Below are positions 55,488 to 64,000 of a stretch of 64,000 nucleotides of DNA, in pieces; within the stretch, counting starts at the first letter, position 1; each line of letters opens with the position of its first letter. The stretch lies in contig JCKJ01000001.1 in the NCBI GenBank assembly GCA_000525025.1, positions 744,001 through 808,000 of the forward strand, written 5' to 3'. A program made the position numbers and the translations under genes. Below the pieces are notes generated by a model. That model saw nothing but the letters and a program-made list of their open reading frames with translations. It was not told where the DNA came from and did not search any database. The stretch comes from Methylophilaceae bacterium 11. Its GTDB lineage: Bacteria; Pseudomonadota; Gammaproteobacteria; Burkholderiales; Methylophilaceae.

Positions 55488-57377
55488 ATGACGACAGAAA
55501 AATTAGCTTTCCAAGCCGAGGTCAAACAACTTTTACAATTAATGATTCATTCTTTGTACAGCAACAAAGAAATCGTATTGCGCGAGTTGATTTCCAATGC
55601 ATCCGATGCCGCAGATAAACTGCGCTTTGAAGGCCTTTCCAACGGCGCGCTATACGAGAATGATAGCGAGCTAAAGATTCGCATTGGCTTTGACAAAGCA
55701 GCACGTACAGTCACCATTTCCGACAATGGCATTGGCATGAATCGCGAAGAAGTGATTCGTAACATCGGTACCATTGCAAAGTCTGGTACCAAAGAGTTCT
55801 TTCAAAACCTAACGGGTGACCAAGCCAAAGATGCCAACCTGATTGGCCAGTTTGGGGTAGGGTTTTACTCTGCATTTATTATTGCGGATAAGGTAACGTT
55901 GATTACACGCCGTGCTGGTGAAAAGGATGCGGTGCAGTGGCAGTCAAGTGGTGAGGGCGATTTTACTATTGATACAGTAGAAAAAGCAGGGCGCGGTACC
56001 GATGTGATTCTGCATCTGCGCGAAGGCGAAGAAGAGTTTCTGAACGATTGGAAACTCAAAACGATTGTGCGCAAGTATTCCGATCACATTACCTTGCCTA
56101 TCATCATGAAGAAATCAGAGTGGAAAGATGGTGAGAATGGTGCTGGCGGTGAGATGGTACCTACTGATGAAGATGAAACCATCAATAAAGCTTCGGCATT
56201 GTGGGCGCGTAGCAAAAGTGAGATTACCGAAGAAGAGTACCAAGAATTCTACAAGCATGTGTCACATGATTTTGAGAACCCACTTGCCTATTCTCATAGC
56301 CGTGTAGAAGGTAAGCAAGAGTATATTTCTCTACTCTATATTCCAACGAAAGCGCCATTTGATTTATATGACCGCGAGCGTCGTCAGGGTATTAAGCTTT
56401 ACGTGAAGCGTGTGTTTATTATGGAAGACGCAGAAAAACTGATGCCACAGTATCTACGTTTTGTGCGTGGTGTGATTGATTCTGCTGACTTGCCGCTGAA
56501 TGTCTCGCGTGAAATCTTGCAAGACAGCCGCGATGTAGAAGCCATTAAAAATGGTTCTGTTAAAAAAGTATTGGGCTTGTTGGAAGATTTGGCAGAAAAC
56601 AAACCAGAAGCGTATGCAAAATTTTGGGATGCGTTTGGCCGTGTGATGAAAGAAGGGCCCGGCGAAGATTGGGCCAATAAAGACAAAATTGCAGGCTTGT
56701 TACGTTTTGCTTCCACGCATGCAGATAACGACACACAAAATGTATCCCTTAAAGATTACATTGCACGGATGAAGCCTGAGCAAGAGGTCATCTATTATAT
56801 TACTGCGGACACTTTTGCGGCCGCGCAGCATTCGCCGCATCTGGAAATTTTCCGCAAAAAAGGCATTGAAGTATTGTTGATGTCGGACAAAGTGGACGAG
56901 TGGCTATTAGGTGGCTTAACTGAGTTTGAAGGTAAAAAACTGCAATCCATTGCCAAAGGTGATTTGGACTTAGGCAAGCTGCAAGACGAATCCGAGATAG
57001 AAGCACAGAAGAAAGTGGAAGAAGAAGCCAAGTCATTGGTCGAGCGTATTCAATCAACATTGGGCGATGCTGTGAAAGAAGTGCGTGTGACCCATCGTTT
57101 AACTGATTCACCGGCATGCTTAGTGGCCGGCGAGCACGATGTTTCGGCTAACTTGGCGCGTATTCTAAAAGCGGCTGGCCAAAAAGCACCGGAGAGCAAA
57201 CCTATCTTGGAGATTAATCCAGCCCATCGTTTAATTGAGCGGCTAAAGAACGAAAATGATGATGCTAAGTTTGCGGATTATACCCACGTAGTGTTTGATC
57301 AGGCCTTGCTTGCAGAAGGCGGGCAATTAGAAGATCCGGCAAGTTTTGTACGACGCATGAATAGCCTGATTGTGTAA
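55488..57377 (+). CDS. htpG: Chaperone HtpG (Hsp90)
   Basis: HtpG is an ATP-driven chaperone. The 629-residue protein has the GHKL ATPase domain ([39 protein letters not shown]), middle domain and C-terminal dimerisation domain; length agrees with Escherichia coli (624). It is transcribed alone, from a sigma-32 promoter to a terminator. Confidence 0.98.
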   Translation: MTTEKLAFQAEVKQLLQLMIHSLYSNKEIVLRELISNASDAADKLRFEGLSNGALYENDSELKIRIGFDKAARTVTISDNGIGMNREEVIRNIGTIAKSGTKEFFQNLTGDQAKDANLIGQFGVGFYSAFIIADKVTLITRRAGEKDAVQWQSSGEGDFTIDTVEKAGRGTDVILHLREGEEEFLNDWKLKTIVRKYSDHITLPIIMKKSEWKDGENGAGGEMVPTDEDETINKASALWARSKSEITEEEYQEFYKHVSHDFENPLAYSHSRVEGKQEYISLLYIPTKAPFDLYDRERRQGIKLYVKRVFIMEDAEKLMPQYLRFVRGVIDSADLPLNVSREILQDSRDVEAIKNGSVKKVLGLLEDLAENKPEAYAKFWDAFGRVMKEGPGEDWANKDKIAGLLRFASTHADNDTQNVSLKDYIARMKPEQEVIYYITADTFAAAQHSPHLEIFRKKGIEVLLMSDKVDEWLLGGLTEFEGKKLQSIAKGDLDLGKLQDESEIEAQKKVEEEAKSLVERIQSTLGDAVKEVRVTHRLTDSPACLVAGEHDVSANLARILKAAGQKAPESKPILEINPAHRLIERLKNENDDAKFADYTHVVFDQALLAEGGQLEDPASFVRRMNSLIV

Positions 57378-57396
57378 GTATTGACAGGCATGAGCG

Positions 57397-57427
57397 AAAA
57401 GCCCGCGAATTCTTCGTGGGCTTTTTT
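57397..57427 (+). terminator. Rho-independent terminator of htpG
   Basis: AAAAGCCCGCGAA, loop TTC, TTCGTGGGCTTTTTT pairs as a stem with one G-T wobble, ending in six T. It lies 20 bases after the htpG stop. Confidence 0.9.
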
Positions 57428-57512
57428 GTCTCAATTTTAAGTTCTCACGTTAGGTTGGCGTAGTATTTGCTAAAATTTAACTAACAACAACCAAATTACT
57501 TTTAAGGTTCCT

Positions 57513-60023
57513 ATGGCTGCAACGAAAACATACAAAGCGACACAAATGGTTTTGCCAAAATTAACCACCATCAAACAGGCATTGCAAAATCATTTGGTGT
57601 ACTCCTGTTTTAAGACAGATCAAGCAGCGACGCCGCGTAACTGGTATGACGCATCTGCTTATACAGTGCGGGATCATGTAGTAGAGCGCTGGGTAAAAAC
57701 AGCTTCTGCTTATGCCGAGCAAGATCCTAAACGTGTTTATTATCTTTCATTAGAGTTTTTAATTGGCCGTATGTTGACCAATGCCGCACTAAACTTGGGC
57801 ATTAAAGATGAGTTAAGCGATGGTTTAGGTGCATTGGGTCACTCGCTGGAAGAAGCGGTGGAGATGGAACATGATGCTGCGCTAGGGAATGGTGGCTTGG
57901 GTCGTTTGGCTGCTTGCTTTTTAGATTCGATGGCGACGCTGGATATTCCTGCCACAGGGTATGGCATCCGTTACGAGTACGGCATGTTTAGGCAATCCAT
58001 TGAGCATGGGCAACAAATTGAGAATCCAGATAACTGGTTACGCTATGGCAATGTGTGGGAGTTCCAACGCCCTGAAGTAACTTATATGGTGAAGTTCTAC
58101 GGCAAAGTGGTGCAAGTGCCCTCAGCGCATGGCACCAAAAGCCATTGGGTAGATGAAGACCATGTGGTAGCCATGGCGTATGACATGCCAGTGCCCGGTT
58201 ACGATACTGAAACGGTGAATAATCTGCGCCTTTGGTCAGCCAAGGCCACCAAAGAATTTGATTTGCGCCACTTTAACGAAGGCAATTATGAGCAATCGGT
58301 TGAGGTGCGTAACGATAGTGAAACCATCTCTAAAGTGTTATACCCCAACGATGCGTCGGCATCTGGCCGTGAATTGCGCTTAAAGCAACAATACTTCTTT
58401 GTGTCCGCTTCCATTCAAGATATTTTGCGACGCTTTATGGCCTCCAAAACCAATATGACCAAATTGGATTGGAAAGACTTGCCTAATAAAGTGGCTATTC
58501 AATTGAATGACACGCATCCTGCCATTGGTGTGGCGGAAATGATGTATCAACTGGTCGATGTGCATCATCTTGATTGGGCATTCGCATGGGATTTAGTAAC
58601 GCACGTGTTTGCATATACTAACCATACATTGATGCCGGAGGCATTAGAAACGTGGTCGGTAGAGTTGTTTGGCAGTTTGTTGCCGCGTCACTTGGAAATC
58701 ATTTATGAAATCAATCACCATTTCTTGCAAATGGTGAATCATCATTTCCCAGGTGATACAGATTTGTTAAAACGTGTATCAATCATTGATGAGACACATG
58801 GCCGCCGTGTACGCATGGCACATTTGGCAGTGGTGGGTAGCCATACCGTCAATGGCGTTGCGGCTTTGCACAGTGAGTTGCTTAAAACAACCTTGTTTGC
58901 AGACTTTAACCGCATCTATCCTAAAAAACTCACCAACATGACCAATGGTATTACGCCACGTCGTTGGTTGAATCAGGCTAACCCTGGTTTAACTAAGTTG
59001 ATAGCGCAAGCGATTGGCGATGGGTTTCAAAAGGATTTAACGCAGCTAGTGAAGCTTACACCGTTAGCAGATGATGCTGCATTCAGAAAAGCATTTAGAG
59101 CGGTTAAGTATGCCAACAAACAACGCCTAGCCAATAAAATCGCTTCGTTGACAGGCGTGCAGCTTAATCCCAACGCGCTGTTCGATGTGCAGATTAAGCG
59201 GATTCATGAATATAAGCGCCAACTGCTGAATGTGTTGCATGTGATTACGCTCTACAACCGCATTCGTCGTGGTGATGCAGGCAGTATCACGCCGCGTGTG
59301 GTGATTTTTGGTGGTAAAGCCGCGCCTGGTTATTGGTTAGCCAAATTGATCATCCGTCTGATTAATGACGTTGCCGCGATTGTGAATGATGACCCGGCTG
59401 TGGGCGATCAACTAAAAGTCGTCTACTATCCAAACTACGAGGTGTCTGCAGCGGAGATTTTATTCCCCGGCAGTGACTTGTCCGAGCAAATTTCAACGGC
59501 AGGTACTGAAGCCAGCGGAACTGGCAACATGAAAATGGCGCTGAATGGTGCGCTGACGATCGGTACATTAGATGGCGCCAACGTAGAGATTAAAGAAGAG
59601 GTGGGGGATGAGAATATCTTTATATTCGGACTCACTACGCCGGAAGTCGCAGCCACTAAAGCTGCCAATTACAACCCGTGGGATATTTACCATAGCAATC
59701 CTGAGTTGAAACAAGTGCTTGATATGATTGGATCAGGCTTCTTCTCGGTAGAAGATCCAACTCGCTACCAAGCCATTGTCGATACCTTGCTACATAAGGG
59801 TGATCATTACTTATTGCTGGCCGACTATGCGAGCTATATTGCCAAGCAAGAGGAAGTCTCACAGGTATATCAAGATCAAGAGGAATGGTCGCGTCGTGCC
59901 ATATTAAACGTAGCACGCATGGCCAAGTTCTCTAGTGATCGAACCATTGGCGAGTACGCCAACCAAATTTGGCATGTAAATTCTTTTAAAAACAGCAGCG
60001 TAAAAAGCCCAAAAAATAAATAG
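57513..60023 (+). CDS. glgP: Glycogen/maltodextrin phosphorylase
   Basis: GlgP cuts alpha-1,4-glucans with phosphate to give glucose 1-phosphate. The 836-residue protein has ALGNGGLGRLAACFLDS, IQLNDTHPAI and the pyridoxal phosphate lysine in EASGTGNMKMALNGALT. Length is normal. No other glycogen gene is adjacent, so it may be orphan. Confidence 0.97.
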   Translation: MAATKTYKATQMVLPKLTTIKQALQNHLVYSCFKTDQAATPRNWYDASAYTVRDHVVERWVKTASAYAEQDPKRVYYLSLEFLIGRMLTNAALNLGIKDELSDGLGALGHSLEEAVEMEHDAALGNGGLGRLAACFLDSMATLDIPATGYGIRYEYGMFRQSIEHGQQIENPDNWLRYGNVWEFQRPEVTYMVKFYGKVVQVPSAHGTKSHWVDEDHVVAMAYDMPVPGYDTETVNNLRLWSAKATKEFDLRHFNEGNYEQSVEVRNDSETISKVLYPNDASASGRELRLKQQYFFVSASIQDILRRFMASKTNMTKLDWKDLPNKVAIQLNDTHPAIGVAEMMYQLVDVHHLDWAFAWDLVTHVFAYTNHTLMPEALETWSVELFGSLLPRHLEIIYEINHHFLQMVNHHFPGDTDLLKRVSIIDETHGRRVRMAHLAVVGSHTVNGVAALHSELLKTTLFADFNRIYPKKLTNMTNGITPRRWLNQANPGLTKLIAQAIGDGFQKDLTQLVKLTPLADDAAFRKAFRAVKYANKQRLANKIASLTGVQLNPNALFDVQIKRIHEYKRQLLNVLHVITLYNRIRRGDAGSITPRVVIFGGKAAPGYWLAKLIIRLINDVAAIVNDDPAVGDQLKVVYYPNYEVSAAEILFPGSDLSEQISTAGTEASGTGNMKMALNGALTIGTLDGANVEIKEEVGDENIFIFGLTTPEVAATKAANYNPWDIYHSNPELKQVLDMIGSGFFSVEDPTRYQAIVDTLLHKGDHYLLLADYASYIAKQEEVSQVYQDQEEWSRRAILNVARMAKFSSDRTIGEYANQIWHVNSFKNSSVKSPKNK

Positions 60024-60072
60024 TTAAGCGTAAACTCTACTCTGTATTTTCAATATTAGGGTGGAGGCTGTG

Positions 60073-60756
60073 ATGAAGAAAAGTTTAATGGCTGTGTTGT
60101 TTATGATGTTTGTAACACACGCAAATGCGCTCAGTGTTGCTGACCTTAGCAACACAGAAGCGAGCGGTGGCTTAAAGGAAGCGCTGACACAAGGCGTAGG
60201 TAAAGCCGTGAGCCTGTTGGGTAACACTGATGGGTTTCTGGGTAATAAAGAAGTTAAGATTCCATTGCCGGACTCACTGAAAAAAATTGAGAAAGGTATG
60301 AAGCTCATGGGCATGGGCAAACAGTCAGATGAGCTGGTGTTGAAAATGAACCGAGCAGCAGAGGCTGCCGTACCAGAAGCCAAAGCATTGTTGGTGGATT
60401 CGATTAAAAAAATGAGTGTGGCCGATGCCAAGTCTATTTTGACTGGACCGAATGATGCGGCCACGCAATATTTTAAAAAGACTACCTCTACCCAAATGGC
60501 TGCCAAATTCTTGCCTATTGTGCAAAAGGCTACAGAGAAAGTGCAGTTGGCGGAAACTTATAATAAGTATGCAGAGATGGGTAGTAAGTTTGGTGTCGTC
60601 AAAAAAGAGGATGCCAAGATAGAGCAGTATGTAACGAATAAGGCGCTAGACGGTCTATATTTAATGATTGCCAAAGAGGAGGCGGCCATTCGGCAAGACC
60701 CGGTTGGTCAGGCCAGCAGTCTTCTGAAAAAAGTATTTGGTGCTGTAAGTAATTAA
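60073..60756 (+). CDS. DUF4197 exported protein
   Basis: The 227-residue protein has a signal peptide (MKKSLMAVLFMMFVTHANA) and the DUF4197 pattern (GGLKEALTQGVGKAVSLLG, LVLKMNRAAEAAVPEAK, SILTGPNDAATQYFKKTT). The start has GGAGG at six bases; the earlier GTG is weaker. Function is unknown; helical and periplasmic. Confidence 0.9.
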   Translation: MKKSLMAVLFMMFVTHANALSVADLSNTEASGGLKEALTQGVGKAVSLLGNTDGFLGNKEVKIPLPDSLKKIEKGMKLMGMGKQSDELVLKMNRAAEAAVPEAKALLVDSIKKMSVADAKSILTGPNDAATQYFKKTTSTQMAAKFLPIVQKATEKVQLAETYNKYAEMGSKFGVVKKEDAKIEQYVTNKALDGLYLMIAKEEAAIRQDPVGQASSLLKKVFGAVSN

Positions 60757-60779
60757 AAAGCGTTTAAGTCTTTGAAAAT

Positions 60780-60803
60780 AAAAGCGCATTGCAATGCGCT
60801 TTT
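60780..60803 (+). terminator. Rho-independent terminator after the DUF4197 gene
   Basis: AAAAGCGCATTG and CAATGCGCTTTT form a perfect 12-base palindrome, followed by A/T-rich sequence. It separates the gene from the rRNA promoter. Confidence 0.85.
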
Positions 60804-60855
60804 ATTTTCTGTCCTGAGTGAGGCAAGAAATCTTAAACAAAAATGCAAAGACTGT

Positions 60856-60885
60856 TTGACACATGCTCAAAATCTTTGCTATAGT
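60856..60885 (+). promoter_or_regulatory. Strong sigma-70 promoter of the tRNA-fMet/rRNA operon
   Basis: TTGACA at 60856-60861, an 18-base spacer, TATAGT at 60880-60885. The -35 is perfect, and the next feature downstream is the initiator tRNA 44 bases on. A 6-base inverted repeat (TCGACG 60894-60899, CGTCGA 60917-60922) lies in the leader. Confidence 0.75.
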
Positions 60886-60928
60886 CTCACCTCTCGACGC
60901 AACATGAAAAACGAAACGTCGATGCGGA

Positions 60929-61005
60929 CGCGGGATGGAGCAGTCTGGCAGCTCGTCGGGCTCATAACCCGAAGGTCACAGGTTCAAATCCTGTTCCCGC
61001 AACCA
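60929..61005 (+). tRNA. Initiator tRNA-fMet (CAT anticodon)
   Basis: The 77-base gene folds as a full cloverleaf with CCA encoded. Initiator features are clear: C1 opposite A72 is unpaired, and three G-C pairs (GGG/CCC) flank the anticodon loop. The anticodon CAT is at 60963-60965. It lies between the rRNA promoter and boxA. Confidence 0.96.
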
Positions 61006-61263
61006 GTTTAAACATAGCGATTTAAGCGGTAGTAATTTAAGTTCTTTAACAAACTGAATGACTGATAAGTGTGGGTGTTTGTGGTGATGGGTTAAGAGAC
61101 TTCGGTTTCTTAGAGACTCAGAATATAAACGCTTACACTTAAATTTAAGACAAGTATGTACAGGTTACTTTAAGTAGTAACACATACCTTGAAATGAATT
61201 TGAGAAATAAAGCAAAGCGAAATAACCACCTCGAAAGAGGTAAACAAGTAATAGTCAGAAATT
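61006..61263 (+). promoter_or_regulatory. 16S rRNA leader with boxA and processing hairpins
   Basis: GTTCTTTAACA at 61041-61051 is a boxA antitermination site. AAGAGAC-TTCG-GTTTCTT at 61094-61111 is a stable UUCG tetraloop hairpin. GTATGT/ACATAC with inner GTTACT/AGTAAC makes a second hairpin (61154-61187 region). No terminator lies between the tRNA and 16S. Confidence 0.7.
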
Positions 61264-62807
<1,544 letters not shown>

Positions 62808-62903
62808 GAGCAAAACCTTTTGCTGCAAGCATTCACTCTTATCAGTCATTCAACAGTAGTACAACAAAGATTGGCCACAGGTAATATTAGAAACTACCTT
62901 ATT

Positions 62904-62980
62904 GGGTCTGTAGCTCAGCTGGTTAGAGCACCGTCTTGATAAGGCGGGGGTCGTTGGTTCGAGCCCAACCAGACCCACCA
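62904..62980 (+). tRNA. tRNA-Ile (GAT)
   Basis: A full cloverleaf of 77 bases with encoded CCA; anticodon GAT at 62938-62940. It lies 99 bases after 16S, as usual for rRNA operons. Confidence 0.97.
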
Positions 62981-62999
62981 GATTCACCTCGTAATATAT

Positions 63000-63075
63000 G
63001 GGGGATTAGCTCAGCTGGGAGAGCACCTGCTTTGCAAGCAGGGGGTCGTCGGTTCGATCCCGTCATCCTCCACCA
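63000..63075 (+). tRNA. tRNA-Ala (TGC)
   Basis: A 76-base cloverleaf with encoded CCA; anticodon TGC at 63033-63035. The G3-T70 pair, the alanine identity element, is present in the GGGGGAT/ATCCTCC stem. Confidence 0.97.
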
Positions 63076-63454
63076 AGCTTTGTTGAGTAGAAATTAGAAG
63101 CAAGTATTGCTTAAGGATTGATTTAAACAATACTTGCTTCTGGTTTTTAACTAGACTGTTCTTTAACAAAATGGAAGAAGTAAAGAGAATGCACATTGTG
63201 TGATGACAATGTTGTATTCAAATGGGCAATATTATTTTTTAACCGGAGTAATATTGACTGATTGCAAAATCGAACATTTTGCTTGGCATGAGTTTCTGGA
63301 ATGAAAGTTCTTGAAATAAATGTAAGTGAAATAAAAACCATCTTAATTTGTACAACCTTGCAGATTAAGAAAAGTTGCTTTAGAAAAACTATAACGCATG
63401 TCTCATGCATGATGAAATCTGGATTTAAAAAGGGTTTAGGTTTTAACGTTATAG
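63076..63454 (+). other. Spacer between tRNA-Ala and 23S with processing hairpins and boxA
   Basis: No gene is seen in these 379 bases. Contents: a 14-base perfect inverted repeat (63096-63109 with 63128-63141), boxA TGTTCTTTAACA at 63157-63168, hairpin ACATTGT/ACAATGT (63193-63212) and hairpin CAATATTA/TAATATTG (63227-63256). These are normal kinds of rRNA processing or antitermination structure. Confidence 0.75.
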
Positions 63455-64000
63455 GATCAAGTGAATAAGTGCATATGGTGGATGCCTTGGCGATTACAGG
63501 CGATGAAGGACGTGATAGCCTGCGTAAAGGTTCGGGGAGCTGGCAAATAAGCTTTGATCCGGACATATCCGAATGGGGAAACCCACCCGCAAGGGTAACC
63601 GCTCCTGAATATATAGGGAGATGGTGGCGAACCGAGTGAACTGAAACATCTAAGTAGCTCGAGGAAAAGAAATCAACCGAGATTCCGTAAGTAGTGGCGA
63701 GCGAACATGGAACAGCCTGTTATTTTTAGCACATGCGATAGTAGAACGGAATGGAAAGTCCGGCCATAGAGGGTGATAGCCCCTTATACGAAATCCCGTG
63801 TGTGGAACTAGGGTAACGACAAGTAGGGCGGGGCACGAGAAACCTTGTCTGAACATGGGGGGACCATCCTCCAAGGCTAAATACTCGTAATCGACCGATA
63901 GTGAACCAGTACCGTGAGGGAAAGGCGAAAAGAACCCCGGGAGGGGAGTGAAATAGATCCTGAAACCGTATGCATACAAACAGTGGGAGCCTCGTAAGGG
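63455..64000 (+). rRNA. rrl: 23S ribosomal RNA (partial, 5' part)
   Basis: The start at about 63455 is set by counting back 23 bases from the conserved GTGGATGC, as in Escherichia coli. Sequences GGCGATGAAGGACGTG, GGGGAAACCCACCC-type and GGCGAGCGAACATGG-like blocks follow. It runs out of the window. Confidence 0.95.

Noticed and set aside
60772-61011. 79-codon frame across the terminator and tRNA-fMet
   Set aside because: Covers a promoter and a tRNA; no protein similarity.

Overview
The window is ordinary, gene-dense bacterial chromosome from a betaproteobacterium, most likely a methylotroph of the family Methylophilaceae (Methylotenera/Methylophilus-like). This rests on three things. The 16S rRNA has betaproteobacterial signature stretches. 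The gene orders lepA-lepB-DUF4845-rnc-era-recO-pdxJ-acpS and rnm-yciO-M50 protease-trpS-scpA-scpB are typical of Betaproteobacteria. The proteins resemble those of small-genome methylotrophs. The genus is inference. I see no prophage, insertion sequence, integron or CRISPR array.

Layout. 1-6.4 kb (minus strand): a cut-off DUF486 membrane protein, then a probable operon sucC-sucD-ankyrin protein-nadE-glnB, preceded by an uncharacterised membrane cytochrome. 6.5-10.3 kb: serB (plus), then a two-component system whose kinase overlaps a ferritin-like DUF455 gene. 10.4-10.8 kb: two tiny exported proteins, one histidine-rich, divergent from the two-component system across a phased direct repeat. 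10.9-15.9 kb (minus): a periplasmic redox cluster of monohaem cytochrome, flavocytochrome c sulfide dehydrogenase-like flavoprotein, PQQ/sorbosone dehydrogenase-fold beta-propeller, unknown periplasmic protein and a second beta-propeller. 16-25.3 kb (minus): purL, an orphan glycosyltransferase, feoB/feoA with a candidate Fur site, a parvulin, a BolA protein, a YciI protein and yciB.

25.4-30.2 kb (plus): rnm, yciO, an M50 protease, trpS, scpA, scpB. 30.3-33.5 kb (minus): an unknown membrane protein, slyD, a secreted nuclease, nadB. 33.5-37.8 kb (plus): the envelope-stress operon rpoE-rseA-rseB-rseC-mucD with a sigma-E-like promoter. 37.9-40.2 kb (minus): an unusual AsmA-like protein fused to a long Ala/Lys/Glu repeat. 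40.6-48.4 kb (plus): lepA through acpS and tcdA. 48.4-50.1 kb: a DUF2256 mini-protein overlapping an iron-sulfur photolyase-related gene. 50.2-55.0 kb: a polyphosphate locus (ppk1, sixA, histone-like protein, ppx). 55.4-60.8 kb: htpG with a clear sigma-32-type promoter, glgP, a DUF4197 protein. 60.8-64 kb: initiator tRNA, 16S, tRNA-Ile, tRNA-Ala and the start of 23S, apparently one transcript.

Nothing here is a clear new defence or mobile system. The parts most worth attention are the periplasmic redox cluster, the two-component system with its two mini-proteins, the AsmA/coiled-coil fusion, the photolyase/DUF2256 pair, and the initiator tRNA placed at the head of the rRNA operon.
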